Origin: Pseudomonas sp. v388
GTDB lineage: Bacteria > Pseudomonadota > Gammaproteobacteria > Pseudomonadales > Pseudomonadaceae
DNA length: 64,000 bases
Reading direction: 5' to 3'
Assembly (NCBI RefSeq): GCF_003935425.1
Contig: NZ_RHQN01000006.1
Span: 1-64,000 of the forward strand
Below, one piece after another: positions 34,731-43,712 of this stretch. The translations under genes were made by a program, and so were the position numbers. The number at the start of each line of letters is the position of its first letter. Position 1 is the stretch's first letter. The notes beneath the pieces were generated by a model. It saw nothing but the letters and a program-made list of their open reading frames with translations, searched no databases and was not told the DNA's origin.

Positions 34731-36785
34731 TTAACGGGCCTGTGACTCCGGCTGACGTGCAACGACCTTGTCGCCGGCGACCCTGGAGAGCATGCCGAGC
34801 CCGGCCTGAATGACCTGCGCGGCAAGCGGGCTGCTCTGGTTCAAGCCTTCGATGGCCTTGCCGACGGAAAGCGATTTCACGAAGGCGTCAAACACGGAGT
34901 TGTCGCCACCGCCGACGAATTGAATGCTGGCCTTGCTCATGGCACAAGACAGCACCTGAGCCTGCTGCTCAGCGATTTTTTCGTTGGCGGCAATGCTCGC
35001 CAGGGTGATATCGAACTGGTTTTGCAGGGCGAGGCGGAATTCCTCATGCTCGCGGGCGTCACCGGTGAGCTTCTGCATGGCCTCGAATTTTTCGGTAAGC
35101 CCTGCCGCCTCGGCCTCGAAACGCTTCTGCAAGACTTGCGCTTCGGCAGCGCCGACTTCGTGGATGGTGGCCGCTCTGGATTCGCCGACAGCCTTGTCGC
35201 CTTCGGCCTGGGACAGCAGGCGCTGCCTGAGCACGGCTGCTTCGGCCAACCCTTCGCGTTCGGTGGCTTGAGCGATCTGCATGCGGATCTCTGCCTTGGA
35301 CTCGCCGATCGCCCGATCACCTTCTGCCTGAGACAACAGGCGCTGCTTGAGTACCAGAGCCTCCGTCAGGCCTTCGCGCTCGGCGGCCTCAGCGGTCTGG
35401 ATACGCACCTGTGCTTCGGCAAGTCCCGGCGCTGCTTTTTCGGCGCGTATTCCTTCGGCGCGTTTCATGGCGGCCTGGGACTCGCGCTCGGCCTTGCTCA
35501 GATCAGCTTCGGCCAGCGTCACCAGCTCTCTGGCGCGGTGCTCCGAGACCGCGCTGTCGGCCTCGGCCTGCTTGACCAGACACACCAGATCGCGCTCAGC
35601 CTGGGCCTGGGCTTCGGTGAGTACCACGATTTTCTTGCGATCTGCCTCGGCAACCACACGCAAGGTGGTGATCGCTTCTTCCTCCTGCGCAACGGTTTTC
35701 TCGACGCTGACTCGCTCGCGCGTGACGTTGGCGATCTCGCTGCGCTTCTCTTCAAGCTGCCGATCACGCTCGATGCGGCTGAGCGCCACCTCCCGCTCGC
35801 GGTCGATCTGAGCCAGCGACTGGGCGCGAACGACCGTTTCCTTTTCGAGCATGACCACCCGCTCGCTGTTCTGATTGGCGACATCCACCTCACGCTGGTG
35901 GTTGACCTGCGCAATGTCGATTCGCTGAGCCGTGGCAATACGCGCCTCTTCCGCCCGCAGGTGCTCTTCAGACTGGATTTTCAGGGTCTCGGCTTCTTCG
36001 CGGGCGATCACCGAGGCGATCTCGCGTTTCTGCCGGGCCTGGGCGTCGGCCTTCTGGCGCTCCAGCGCGAGGCTCGCCTCGATCGCTTCGACATTTTTCT
36101 TCTGGATCCTGAGATCCTGGTCCCGCTCCAGTTCGTTGGTCACGACGTTATGTGAAGACGTCAGCTCGGTGATCTTGCGAATACCCTCGGCATCGAGGAT
36201 GTTGTCGCGATCCAGCTCTGCCTTGGGTGTCTGCTCCAGGTAGTCGATGGCTACGTCTTCCAGCACGTAGCCGGACAGGTCCTGGCCGATCACATTGACG
36301 ATCTCGTCGCGAAACCGCACACGGTCCTCGAACAGCTCGACGAAATCGAACTGCTTGCCGACCGTCTTGAGCGCCTCGGAAAACTTGGCGTTGAACAGCT
36401 CATTCACGGCCGCCTTGTCCGAGGCTCGCTGCACACCGATGGCCTTGGCCACCTTGAGCACGTCGTCCTGGGTTTCGTTGACCCGCAGGAAAAATGCGAC
36501 GGTGATATCGGCCCGCATGTTGTCGCGACAGATCAGCCCGCCCTTGCCCTTGCGTTCGATCTCAAGGGTGATGACGCTGATCTGCATCTTTTCCATGAGG
36601 TAGAGATAAGGCAGCACCATGGCGCCGGTGAAATAGACCTTGGGTCTGCTGGACAGATCATTGACGATCAATGCCGTGCCTTGCGGGACCTTGACGTAGA
36701 ACGTCTTGATCAGCACCGCCAGGGCGATCAGGGCCATCACGGCGATGCACAGAACGATGAGAAACGGTAAAGCCAAGTCCAGCAT
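34731..36785 (-). CDS. yqiK: Large flotillin/SPFH protein (YqiK-like)
   Basis: A 684-residue flotillin with one N-terminal membrane helix (residues ~5-28) and an SPFH/band 7 domain to about residue 215 (FYVKVPQGTALIVND, CRDNMRADITVAFFLRVNE). A very long Glu/Ala/Arg coiled coil (~220-600) and a flexible tail follow. The coiled coil includes two near-identical 40-residue repeats (EREGL...LLSQAEGD...GES) at 35171-35400, coded by a 120-base repeat. Flotillins oligomerise on membranes and organise lipid microdomains. It lies 23 bases after the OB-fold gene and precedes the ATPase, like E. coli yqiJ-yqiK with two extra partners. Confidence 0.85.
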   Translation of the reverse strand: MLDLALPFLIVLCIAVMALIALAVLIKTFYVKVPQGTALIVNDLSSRPKVYFTGAMVLPYLYLMEKMQISVITLEIERKGKGGLICRDNMRADITVAFFLRVNETQDDVLKVAKAIGVQRASDKAAVNELFNAKFSEALKTVGKQFDFVELFEDRVRFRDEIVNVIGQDLSGYVLEDVAIDYLEQTPKAELDRDNILDAEGIRKITELTSSHNVVTNELERDQDLRIQKKNVEAIEASLALERQKADAQARQKREIASVIAREEAETLKIQSEEHLRAEEARIATAQRIDIAQVNHQREVDVANQNSERVVMLEKETVVRAQSLAQIDREREVALSRIERDRQLEEKRSEIANVTRERVSVEKTVAQEEEAITTLRVVAEADRKKIVVLTEAQAQAERDLVCLVKQAEADSAVSEHRARELVTLAEADLSKAERESQAAMKRAEGIRAEKAAPGLAEAQVRIQTAEAAEREGLTEALVLKQRLLSQAEGDRAIGESKAEIRMQIAQATEREGLAEAAVLRQRLLSQAEGDKAVGESRAATIHEVGAAEAQVLQKRFEAEAAGLTEKFEAMQKLTGDAREHEEFRLALQNQFDITLASIAANEKIAEQQAQVLSCAMSKASIQFVGGGDNSVFDAFVKSLSVGKAIEGLNQSSPLAAQVIQAGLGMLSRVAGDKVVARQPESQAR

Positions 36786-36808
36786 GCTGAATTACTCCAC
36801 TCCAGGGC

Positions 36809-37450
36809 TCAGCCCTTGAAATCCGATTCGGCGATGACGAGGTAGACATGCTCGTCAGCGAGGTATTGAAGAATGACGACCCGCTCATTACGCGTGAATG
36901 TTCGTTCGCCAAAAGCGCGAACTTGCAGCAACAGTCCTGCGCCCCCGTCGTTCAGAAGGGCCGTTCCTCTTTGGCAAGTAACGGTCGAACTTCGCACAAC
37001 GGCAACGCTACCGATAACAGGTATTGGCGGCGGGCCTTTTATCTTCTTCATCAATGGTTTGAATAGCCGGACGATCAGCGCCGTAGTTACCAATGCCGCC
37101 AATAACGAGATCACTCCACTGACAAAACCCAGCGGGTAATAAAAGAACCCGAGTGACAGTTGTTCTATCAAAAGTAACTGAATGAAGTAACTCACCAGCC
37201 AGCCAACCAGACTGATCAAGGTGAACACTACCGAAACCGGTACTGCGGCCATTCCCAACTGGAAAAACAACCCTTTTTCAGCATCGGCGGCGGCCTTGTC
37301 ACAGGCTGAGACCGCCTGAAGGTCGATCTCCACGGATTCGGTGTCGAGCATTCCGGTGCAAACCAGCAGCCAATAGATGAACGCCAAGGCCAGACCGAGG
37401 CTGAAGACAACCACCGGGAACGAGAATGTCACTTCAAGAAAGCGGTCCAT
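36809..37450 (-). CDS. yqiJ: YqiJ-like/NfeD-type membrane protein with OB-fold tail
   Basis: A 213-residue protein. Three hydrophobic regions (about 8-30, 60-92 and 95-130, the first VVVFSLGLALAFIYWLLV) precede a soluble C-terminal beta-rich domain (IPVIGSVAVVRSSTVT... VILQYLADEHVYLV) of the OB-fold kind found in YqiJ and NfeD proteins, the usual partners of flotillins. The start at 37450 is one base after the stop of the PspA-like gene; a much longer frame upstream overlaps pspA and is spurious. Confidence 0.75.
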   Translation of the reverse strand: MDRFLEVTFSFPVVVFSLGLALAFIYWLLVCTGMLDTESVEIDLQAVSACDKAAADAEKGLFFQLGMAAVPVSVVFTLISLVGWLVSYFIQLLLIEQLSLGFFYYPLGFVSGVISLLAALVTTALIVRLFKPLMKKIKGPPPIPVIGSVAVVRSSTVTCQRGTALLNDGGAGLLLQVRAFGERTFTRNERVVILQYLADEHVYLVIAESDFKG

Positions 37451-37451
37451 G

Positions 37452-38165
37452 TCAGCGATCCTTGCCGGCGCAGGCGGAGCGCGAGGCGTTTGCCTTGATC
37501 CGCTGCAACACCCGTGACGCGCTGGAACCGTCGGGAGGGATGCCGGCCTTGCGCAGGCGCTGTTCAAGACCGGCTTCGCCGGCCATGACTTCCTCCTGCG
37601 CTTGCAGGCGGGCCGCGGTTTCCCGCTGACGCTGGCGAACCTCGTCCAGGGCATCCGCCGCAGCCTTGAGCCGTGCCGTCGAACCATGACCGGATGCCGA
37701 GAGTGCTGCCTGGGCCTGTTGCATCCGGGCAGTGGCACGTACCACTTCGAGCTGGGTCTTGAGTTCCCTGAGCCTGTCTTCACCGGCTGTCACCGCGTCG
37801 CGAAGAGTGCAGGCCATGTCCGAATATTCCCGGGCGATGCGGGTGTCCTGTGCCAGCACGGGCTCGAGCCTGCTGATCTGCCCCGCGACCTCCAGCGCGA
37901 GGTCTTCACGGCCGGCAGCGATTGCCATTTCGGCACTGGTGGTCAGTGACGCCAGACGCTCCTCGGTCCGGGTTACATCTGCGGCGCAAAGCAAACCCTT
38001 GCCCATCAAGCTCGCGAGACTCGATCGGCTGTGCGTGAGCTGCGCTTCTGCATCCCGGATTTCCTGGTCAAGAATGCGCAGTGCCTGACTGGCGATGACC
38101 GACTCACCGATCTCGTGGGCACCGCCACGCAGGGCAGTCAATATTCGTGTCCAGATTCGCACCAT
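37452..38165 (-). CDS. pspA: PspA/IM30 (ESCRT-III-like) family protein
   Basis: A 237-residue, almost wholly helical protein. The start (MVRIWTRILTALRGGAHE) has an amphipathic N-terminal helix. It is followed by ALRILDQEIRDAEAQL, as in PspA/Vipp1, then a hairpin of long coiled-coil helices to about residue 200. PspA proteins polymerise on membranes, sense stored curvature stress and are related to ESCRT-III. The ATG at 38165 has AGGGA upstream; an upstream extension in the same frame is Cys-rich and unlike PspA. No PspF, PspB or PspC gene is nearby and no sigma-54 promoter was found. First gene of a four-gene operon. Confidence 0.75.
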   Translation of the reverse strand: MVRIWTRILTALRGGAHEIGESVIASQALRILDQEIRDAEAQLTHSRSSLASLMGKGLLCAADVTRTEERLASLTTSAEMAIAAGREDLALEVAGQISRLEPVLAQDTRIAREYSDMACTLRDAVTAGEDRLRELKTQLEVVRATARMQQAQAALSASGHGSTARLKAAADALDEVRQRQRETAARLQAQEEVMAGEAGLEQRLRKAGIPPDGSSASRVLQRIKANASRSACAGKDR

Positions 38166-38296
38166 GAAAAAGTCCCTTTTCACCAGGCCGCTACAGCAGG
38201 AAAAACAGCAAGAAAAACAGCGGGAAAGACGGATAAATGAAAATTCACATATCCGGAGGCGGGCAGAAGATCGCATATATGACGTTGAGCGGATGT

Positions 38297-38355
38297 AGGA
38301 CTCTCCATTCAATTAAGTAAGATATTTCCTCAAAACTTGACGATCAGAGAGTCCT
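38297..38355. repeat. Inverted 9-mer between the divergent pspA and mexV genes
   Basis: AGGACTCTC (38297-38305) and GAGAGTCCT (38347-38355) are perfect inverted copies, 50 bases centre to centre, around an AT-rich middle. The position in a 298-base divergent gap suggests a regulator site with looping. No other feature was found in the gap apart from AAGGA before mexV. Confidence 0.45.
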
Positions 38356-38463
38356 CGCTTTGAGTTCTTCTAAAAACTTGCATAACCGCACGAATTTGAA
38401 ATACTGCGAGCCTGTCTTCATCAGCGGGATCACCCGCCAGAATTTCCCCAAGGATGTGGAATC

Positions 38464-39612
38464 ATGTTGCGTCGACGTATGCTGGTCATGCTCGGTGTGG
38501 TGTTACTTGTGGTACTCGCGCTCGCGGGCTACAAGGCTTTTTCGATTTATCAACAGATTCAACAGGTCAGCGCGCCCAAGCCGCCGATCAGCGTTGCCGT
38601 GGTCAGCGTCGGCGAACAACCGTGGCAGAGCCGGCTGCCGGCAATCGGTACGCTCAAGGCGTTACAGGGTGTTGACCTGAGCCTGGAGATCGCCGGCACG
38701 GTGAAAGCCCTGTCGTTCGAGTCCGGGCAGACCGTCCGCGTCGGCCAGCCGCTGCTGCAGCTGGACAGCGACGTCGAGCGCGCCCTGCTGGGCACGGCCG
38801 AAGCCGATCTGGGTCTGGCGCAGGTCGAGTACGGCCGGGGCAGCCGGCTGGTGGGTGACCAGGCCATTTCCAGAGGCGACTTCGACAAGCTGGCAGCCCA
38901 GCTCAAGAAGGCCGATGCCACCGTCGCCCAGCTCAAGGCTTCCCTGGCGAAAAAACAGATCCTGGCGCCCTTCACCGGCACCATCGGTATTCGTCAGGTG
39001 GATGTCGGGGACTATCTGGCCAGCGGTACGGTGATCGCGACCCTGCAGGATCTGAGCAGCCTTTATCTGGACTTCTACGTGCCCGAGCAGGCGCTGCCGT
39101 CGCTGGCCGTCGGCCAGGTCGCGCAGGTCAGCGTGGCGGCCTACCCGCAGGAATCGTTCGAGGCCAGGGTCAGCGCGATCAACCCCAAGGTCGATGACAC
39201 CACGCGCAACATTCTGATTCGCGCGACGCTGCCCAACCCTCAAGGCCGGCTCCTGCCGGGAATGTTCGCCAGCCTGCAGGTACTGTTGCCGGGTTCGCCT
39301 GTCCGGCTCGTGGTGCCGGAGAGCGCAATCACCTACACCCTCTATGGCAACTCGGTGTACGCAGTGGTGCCGAGGAAAAACCAGAAGGGCGAGCCGGAGC
39401 TGGACGACCAGGGTCGGCAGCAATGGTCGGTCGAGCGACGTTTTGTAACCACAGGCGAGCGACGAAGCGGACTGGTCGTGATCGACAAGGGCCTCGCCGC
39501 TGGAGAACAAGTGGTCAGTGGCGGACAACTCAAGCTCGATAACGGTGTGCACGTCGCCATCAGCCCGGACAAGCTGGCTGTCGATCCTGCCGGCCCGCCG
39601 CGCGTTGACTGA
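38464..39612 (+). CDS. mexV: RND efflux periplasmic adaptor (MexV-like)
   Basis: A 382-residue membrane fusion protein. One N-terminal anchor helix (VMLGVVLLVVLALAGYKAF) is followed by lipoyl halves (VDLSLEIAGTVKALSFESGQ and ILAPFTGTIGIRQVDVGDYL) around a coiled hairpin, a beta barrel and a membrane-proximal domain. It couples the RND pump to an outer-membrane channel. AAGGA lies nine bases before the ATG. The gene order, with DUF1513 upstream and inaA-colRS downstream, matches mexV of P. aeruginosa. No outer-membrane channel gene follows; MexVW uses OprM. Confidence 0.82.
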   Translation: MLRRRMLVMLGVVLLVVLALAGYKAFSIYQQIQQVSAPKPPISVAVVSVGEQPWQSRLPAIGTLKALQGVDLSLEIAGTVKALSFESGQTVRVGQPLLQLDSDVERALLGTAEADLGLAQVEYGRGSRLVGDQAISRGDFDKLAAQLKKADATVAQLKASLAKKQILAPFTGTIGIRQVDVGDYLASGTVIATLQDLSSLYLDFYVPEQALPSLAVGQVAQVSVAAYPQESFEARVSAINPKVDDTTRNILIRATLPNPQGRLLPGMFASLQVLLPGSPVRLVVPESAITYTLYGNSVYAVVPRKNQKGEPELDDQGRQQWSVERRFVTTGERRSGLVVIDKGLAAGEQVVSGGQLKLDNGVHVAISPDKLAVDPAGPPRVD

Positions 39613-39626
39613 TCAGGAAATCGCTC

Positions 39627-42600
39627 ATGGCCTTCACCGACCCTTTCATCCGTCGTCCGGTCCTCGCCACGGTGGTCAGCCTGCTCATCGTGCTACTGGG
39701 TTTCCAGGCGTTCAGCACGCTGAGCATCCGGCAGTATCCGCAGATGGAAAACGCGCTGATCACCGTCACCACTGCCTACCCTGGCGCCAATGCCGAGACC
39801 ATCCAGGGCTACATCACTCAGCCCTTGCAGCAGAGTCTGGCCAGTGCCGAAGGTATCGACTACATGACCTCGGTCAGCCGCCAGAACTTTTCCATCGTGT
39901 CCATTTATGCGCGGATCGGTGCGGACAGCGACCGGCTGTTCACCGAACTGCTGGCCAAGGCCAGCGAGGTCAAGAACGAGCTGCCGCAGGACGCCGAAGA
40001 CCCGGTGCTGAGCAAGGAAGCTGCCGATGCTTCGGCCCTCATGTACATCAGTTTCTACAGCTCGGAACTCAGCAACCCGCAGATCACTGATTACCTGTCG
40101 CGGGTCATTCAGCCCAAGCTTGCAACCCTGCCCGGCATGGCCGAAGCCGAGATCCTGGGCAATCAGGTCTTTGCCATGCGCTTGTGGCTGGACCCCGTTC
40201 GACTGGCCGGCTTCGGCCTGACCGCCGCCGACGTGACCGCCGCGGTACGCAGTTACAACTTCCTTTCAGCGGCCGGCGAGCTCAAGGGCGAGTACGTTGT
40301 CACCAGCATCAATGCGGCCACTGAGCTGAAATCCGCCGAGGCCTTTGCCGCAATTCCGCTCAAGACCCAAGGCGACAGCCGGGTGCTGCTGGGCGATGTC
40401 GCGCGCGTGGAAATGGGGGCGGAAAACTACAACGCACTCAGCTCGTTCGACGGCACGCCTTCGGTCTATATCGGTATCAAGGGCACGCCCAGTGCCAACC
40501 CGCTGGAAGTGATCAAGGAAGTCCGGCGCATCATGCCCGAGCTGGAAAGCCAGTTGCCGCCCAGCCTCAAGGTGTCCATCGCCTACGACGCCACGCTGTT
40601 CATCCAGGCGTCCATCAATGAGGTGGTCAAGACCTTGATCGAAGCGGTGCTGATCGTGATCGTGGTGGTCTTCCTGTTCCTGGGCGCCCTGCGGTCGGTG
40701 CTGATTCCGGTGATCACTATCCCGCTGTCGATGATCGGGGTGTTGTTCTTCATGCAACTGATGGGCTATTCGATCAACCTGCTGACGCTGCTGGCCATGG
40801 TCCTGGCCATCGGGCTGGTGGTGGACGACGCCATCGTGGTCGTGGAGAACATCCATCGCCACATCGAGGAAGGCAAGACTCCGCTGGACGCAGCGCTGGA
40901 AGGCGCCCGGGAAATTGCCATGCCGGTGGTGTCGATGACGATCACTCTGGCGGCGGTCTATGCCCCCATCGGGTTCCTGCAGGGACTTACCGGAGCACTG
41001 TTCAAGGAATTTGCGCTGACCCTGGCCGGCGCGGTGGTGATCTCGGGGATCGTGGCCCTGACCCTGTCGCCGATGATGTGCGCCCTGTTGCTGCGTCATG
41101 ACCCCAACCCCAGCGGTTTCGCCCACAAGCTGGATCAGGTGTTCGAGGGTCTGAAGGTCCGCTATCGGCGTCTGCTGCATGGCACGCTCGACACACGTCC
41201 GGTGGTCATCGTGTTCGCGGTCATCGTGCTCTGCCTGATCCCGGTGCTGCTGATGTTCACGCGATCGGAGCTGGCACCGGATGAGGACCAGGGGATCATT
41301 TTCATGATGTCCACCTCTCCCCAGCCCACCAATCTGGACTACATCAACGCCTACACCAGGGAGTTCACCACGATCTTCCGGGAGTTCCCGGAGTACTACT
41401 CCTCATTCCAGATCAATGGCTTCAACGGCGTGCAGACCGGTGTCGGAGGCTTCCTGCTCAAACCATGGAATGATCGCGAGCGCACTCAAATGGAAATCCT
41501 CCCGGAGGTTCAGGCCCGACTCGCGCAGATTCCGGGTTTGCAGATCTTCGGGTTCAACCTGCCGTCACTGCCGGGCACGGGCGAAGGTCTGCCCTTCCAG
41601 TTCGTGATCAACACCCCCAACGATTACGCCGCTTTGCTGGAAGTGGCCGAGAGAATCAAAAAGCGCGCCGAGGCGTCGGGCAAATTTGCGTTCATGGACA
41701 TCGACCTGGCTTTCGACAAGCCCGAGGTGGTGGTGGACGTCGACAGGGCCAAGGCCGCGCAAATGGGTGTATCGATGCAGGACCTGGGGGGCACCCTCGC
41801 GACCCTGCTGGGCGAAGCCGAGATCAACCGCTTTACCATCGAGGGTCGAAGCTACAAGGTCATCGCCCAGGTAGAGCGTCCATTTCGCGACAACCCCGGC
41901 TGGCTGAACAATTACTACGTGAAAAACAACGAGGGCAAGCTGTTGCAGCTGTCCACGCTGATCACCGTCACCGACCGGGCCCGGCCTCGGCAACTGAATC
42001 AGTTCCAACAGCTCAATTCGGCAATCATTCAGGGCTTTCCCATCGTCAGCATGGGCGAGGCCATCGAAACGGTCCGCCAGATCGCCAGCGAAGAAGCGCC
42101 GGCGGGTTTCGCTTATGACTACGCGGGAGCATCACGCCAGTATGTACAGGAAGGCAGCGCGCTCTGGATAACGTTCGCCCTGGCGCTGGCGATCATCTTC
42201 CTGGTGCTGGCGGCGCAGTTCGAAAGCTTCCGCGACCCGCTGGTGATTCTGGTAACCGTACCGCTGTCGATTTGCGGGGCGCTGATCCCGCTGTTCCTGG
42301 GCCTGTCGAGCATGAACATCTACACCCAGGTCGGGCTGGTGACGTTGATCGGGCTGATCAGCAAGCACGGCATCCTGATTGTCGAGTTCGCCAACCAGTT
42401 GCGGCGTTCACACGGTCTTTCCGCGCGTCAGGCTGTCGAAGAAGCCGCTGCGATTCGCCTGCGCCCGGTCCTGATGACCACCGCTGCGATGGTATTCGGC
42501 ATGGTGCCGCTGATTCTTGCCACTGGTGCCGGGGCCGTAAGCCGATTCGACATCGGTATGGTGATCGCGACGGGCATGTCGGTGGGTACGCTGTTCACCC

Positions 42601-42674
42601 TGTTCGTGCTGCCCTGCGTGTACACCCTTCTGGCGGCGCGGTCCGTTCCCGTAGAACAGGCACCGAGCCGGTGA
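39627..42674 (+). CDS. mexW: RND multidrug efflux pump, inner-membrane transporter (MexW-like)
   Basis: A 1015-residue hydrophobe/amphiphile efflux transporter with the usual 12 helices and two large periplasmic loops. Family marks are FIRRPVLATVVSLLIVLLG at the start, VLAIGLVVDDAIVVVENIHR near 400 with the proton-relay Asp pair (VDD), and GLISKHGILIVEFANQLR near 920 with the TM10 Lys. It exports drugs or toxic compounds using proton entry, with MexV and an OprM-type channel. It begins 14 bases after mexV. Confidence 0.87.
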   Translation: MAFTDPFIRRPVLATVVSLLIVLLGFQAFSTLSIRQYPQMENALITVTTAYPGANAETIQGYITQPLQQSLASAEGIDYMTSVSRQNFSIVSIYARIGADSDRLFTELLAKASEVKNELPQDAEDPVLSKEAADASALMYISFYSSELSNPQITDYLSRVIQPKLATLPGMAEAEILGNQVFAMRLWLDPVRLAGFGLTAADVTAAVRSYNFLSAAGELKGEYVVTSINAATELKSAEAFAAIPLKTQGDSRVLLGDVARVEMGAENYNALSSFDGTPSVYIGIKGTPSANPLEVIKEVRRIMPELESQLPPSLKVSIAYDATLFIQASINEVVKTLIEAVLIVIVVVFLFLGALRSVLIPVITIPLSMIGVLFFMQLMGYSINLLTLLAMVLAIGLVVDDAIVVVENIHRHIEEGKTPLDAALEGAREIAMPVVSMTITLAAVYAPIGFLQGLTGALFKEFALTLAGAVVISGIVALTLSPMMCALLLRHDPNPSGFAHKLDQVFEGLKVRYRRLLHGTLDTRPVVIVFAVIVLCLIPVLLMFTRSELAPDEDQGIIFMMSTSPQPTNLDYINAYTREFTTIFREFPEYYSSFQINGFNGVQTGVGGFLLKPWNDRERTQMEILPEVQARLAQIPGLQIFGFNLPSLPGTGEGLPFQFVINTPNDYAALLEVAERIKKRAEASGKFAFMDIDLAFDKPEVVVDVDRAKAAQMGVSMQDLGGTLATLLGEAEINRFTIEGRSYKVIAQVERPFRDNPGWLNNYYVKNNEGKLLQLSTLITVTDRARPRQLNQFQQLNSAIIQGFPIVSMGEAIETVRQIASEEAPAGFAYDYAGASRQYVQEGSALWITFALALAIIFLVLAAQFESFRDPLVILVTVPLSICGALIPLFLGLSSMNIYTQVGLVTLIGLISKHGILIVEFANQLRRSHGLSARQAVEEAAAIRLRPVLMTTAAMVFGMVPLILATGAGAVSRFDIGMVIATGMSVGTLFTLFVLPCVYTLLAARSVPVEQAPSR

Positions 42675-42720
42675 GCGCACGCGTTCCTGATCGTCATCCC
42701 CTTTCCGACCTGCACCTATG

Positions 42721-42745
42721 AAAAAGGCCCCGGTAATGGGGCCTT
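42721..42745 (-). terminator. Rho-independent terminator of the methyltransferase-inaA operon
   Basis: AAGGCCCC/GGGGCCTT around a six-base loop, followed on the minus strand by T's. It ends the operon 16 bases after the small secreted protein's stop, and may also stop mexW transcripts. Confidence 0.8.
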
Positions 42746-42761
42746 GAGGTTGAGGACATTT

Positions 42762-42989
42762 TCAATGTTTTGATCCCGTGCCCTGCGCCAGGCTGTACAT
42801 GAGAAGCAACAAGTCATGATCGGGTTTGATCACTTCCTGGGCCTTGGCGACACGCGGCAAAGGGCAATTGCCCTCGCCGTGCTGGGCACTCAAGATCTTC
42901 GTTGAAGGCTGCTGCCATGCCGCCACGGCTACCGTTGTCGTTACCAACGCTCCGAGAACGAACAAACCTCTAGCAATTTCGAGCTTCAT
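42762..42989 (-). CDS. Small secreted protein of unknown function
   Basis: A 75-residue protein with a signal peptide (MKLEIARGLFVLGALVTTTV, cut likely after AVAA) and a short mature part containing one Cys. Its ATG overlaps the TGA of the inaA-like gene (42986-42989), so it is translationally coupled to it and probably shares its regulation. I recognise no family. Confidence 0.7.
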   Translation of the reverse strand: MKLEIARGLFVLGALVTTTVAVAAWQQPSTKILSAQHGEGNCPLPRVAKAQEVIKPDHDLLLLMYSLAQGTGSKH

Positions 42990-43708
42990 GACTCTAAACC
43001 CTTGATAGCGCTGCCAAACGCCGCCTCATAAAAGTAGACCAGTTTTTTCCAGTCCGCGTCGATGAATGACGAATGGCGTTTTAGCTGTTTCATGTCGTGC
43101 CGGGCGGCACCCTGCGCCGTCCAGCGACGCCGGCCTTTCTCCAGATCGAGCAAGGCGATTCGCACCTGAGCATCGGCGCCCTGGCCCTCGACCTGCACAA
43201 AAATATGCTTACTGTAGAGACAACTGTGCTGCCAGCGCCCCAAATGCATGCGCGCCAGAGTGAACGCGATTTGCTTGAGCATCTCTTCCCATAGCAACTC
43301 GCCGTGGCGCTCTCGTCCGCCGGCGGCACACCAATGGTCCAATTCCTCGAAACCTTCCAGCGCGGCGGTTACCAGCAAGGCACGCCATTGATTGCGCTCG
43401 TCTCGCTCGGCCCCGCAAAACACAACTTCCGGTACGCCGACATCCAGGCGCCGCAAACCTTCCAGTGCATCTCGCTCGCGCAACACGGTCGGTCGGCCCA
43501 GCGGGTGCAGCCAGCTGCGATACAGATGCCCTGTCTGGCGCTTGCTGTAGAGAGTCTGCCCGTCGCATGTGACAAAACGCTGTACGCCGCTTTCACCGCC
43601 ACGACGCACATTGGGCGCCTCCACCCATTCGCCGCGCTGTTCCCAAAAATGTTTGAAGGGCAGTGGTTCTGGTCGCGCAGTTGTCTGGTTTGCCGCCTGG
43701 ACGTTCAT
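42986..43708 (-). CDS. inaA: InaA-like LPS kinase-family protein
   Basis: A 240-residue protein of the lipopolysaccharide kinase (WaaP/Kdo kinase) family. HLYRSWLHPLGRPTVLRERDALEGL resembles the N-lobe and ALLDLEKGRRRW holds the DLE in place of the usual kinase DFG-like metal site, with the helical lobe behind. It probably phosphorylates or otherwise acts on LPS core. The start MNVQAANQ at 43708 follows AAGGTAA. It follows the methyltransferase stop by four bases. Confidence 0.75.
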   Translation of the reverse strand: MNVQAANQTTARPEPLPFKHFWEQRGEWVEAPNVRRGGESGVQRFVTCDGQTLYSKRQTGHLYRSWLHPLGRPTVLRERDALEGLRRLDVGVPEVVFCGAERDERNQWRALLVTAALEGFEELDHWCAAGGRERHGELLWEEMLKQIAFTLARMHLGRWQHSCLYSKHIFVQVEGQGADAQVRIALLDLEKGRRRWTAQGAARHDMKQLKRHSSFIDADWKKLVYFYEAAFGSAIKGLES

Positions 43709-43712
43709 CTGA

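Noticed and set aside
38166-38463. Sigma-54 (-24/-12) or AlgU promoter for the pspA operon
   Set aside because: No GG-N10-GC pattern was found. A GAACTC...TCTGA pair exists on the minus strand but with only 13 bases between, too short for AlgU.
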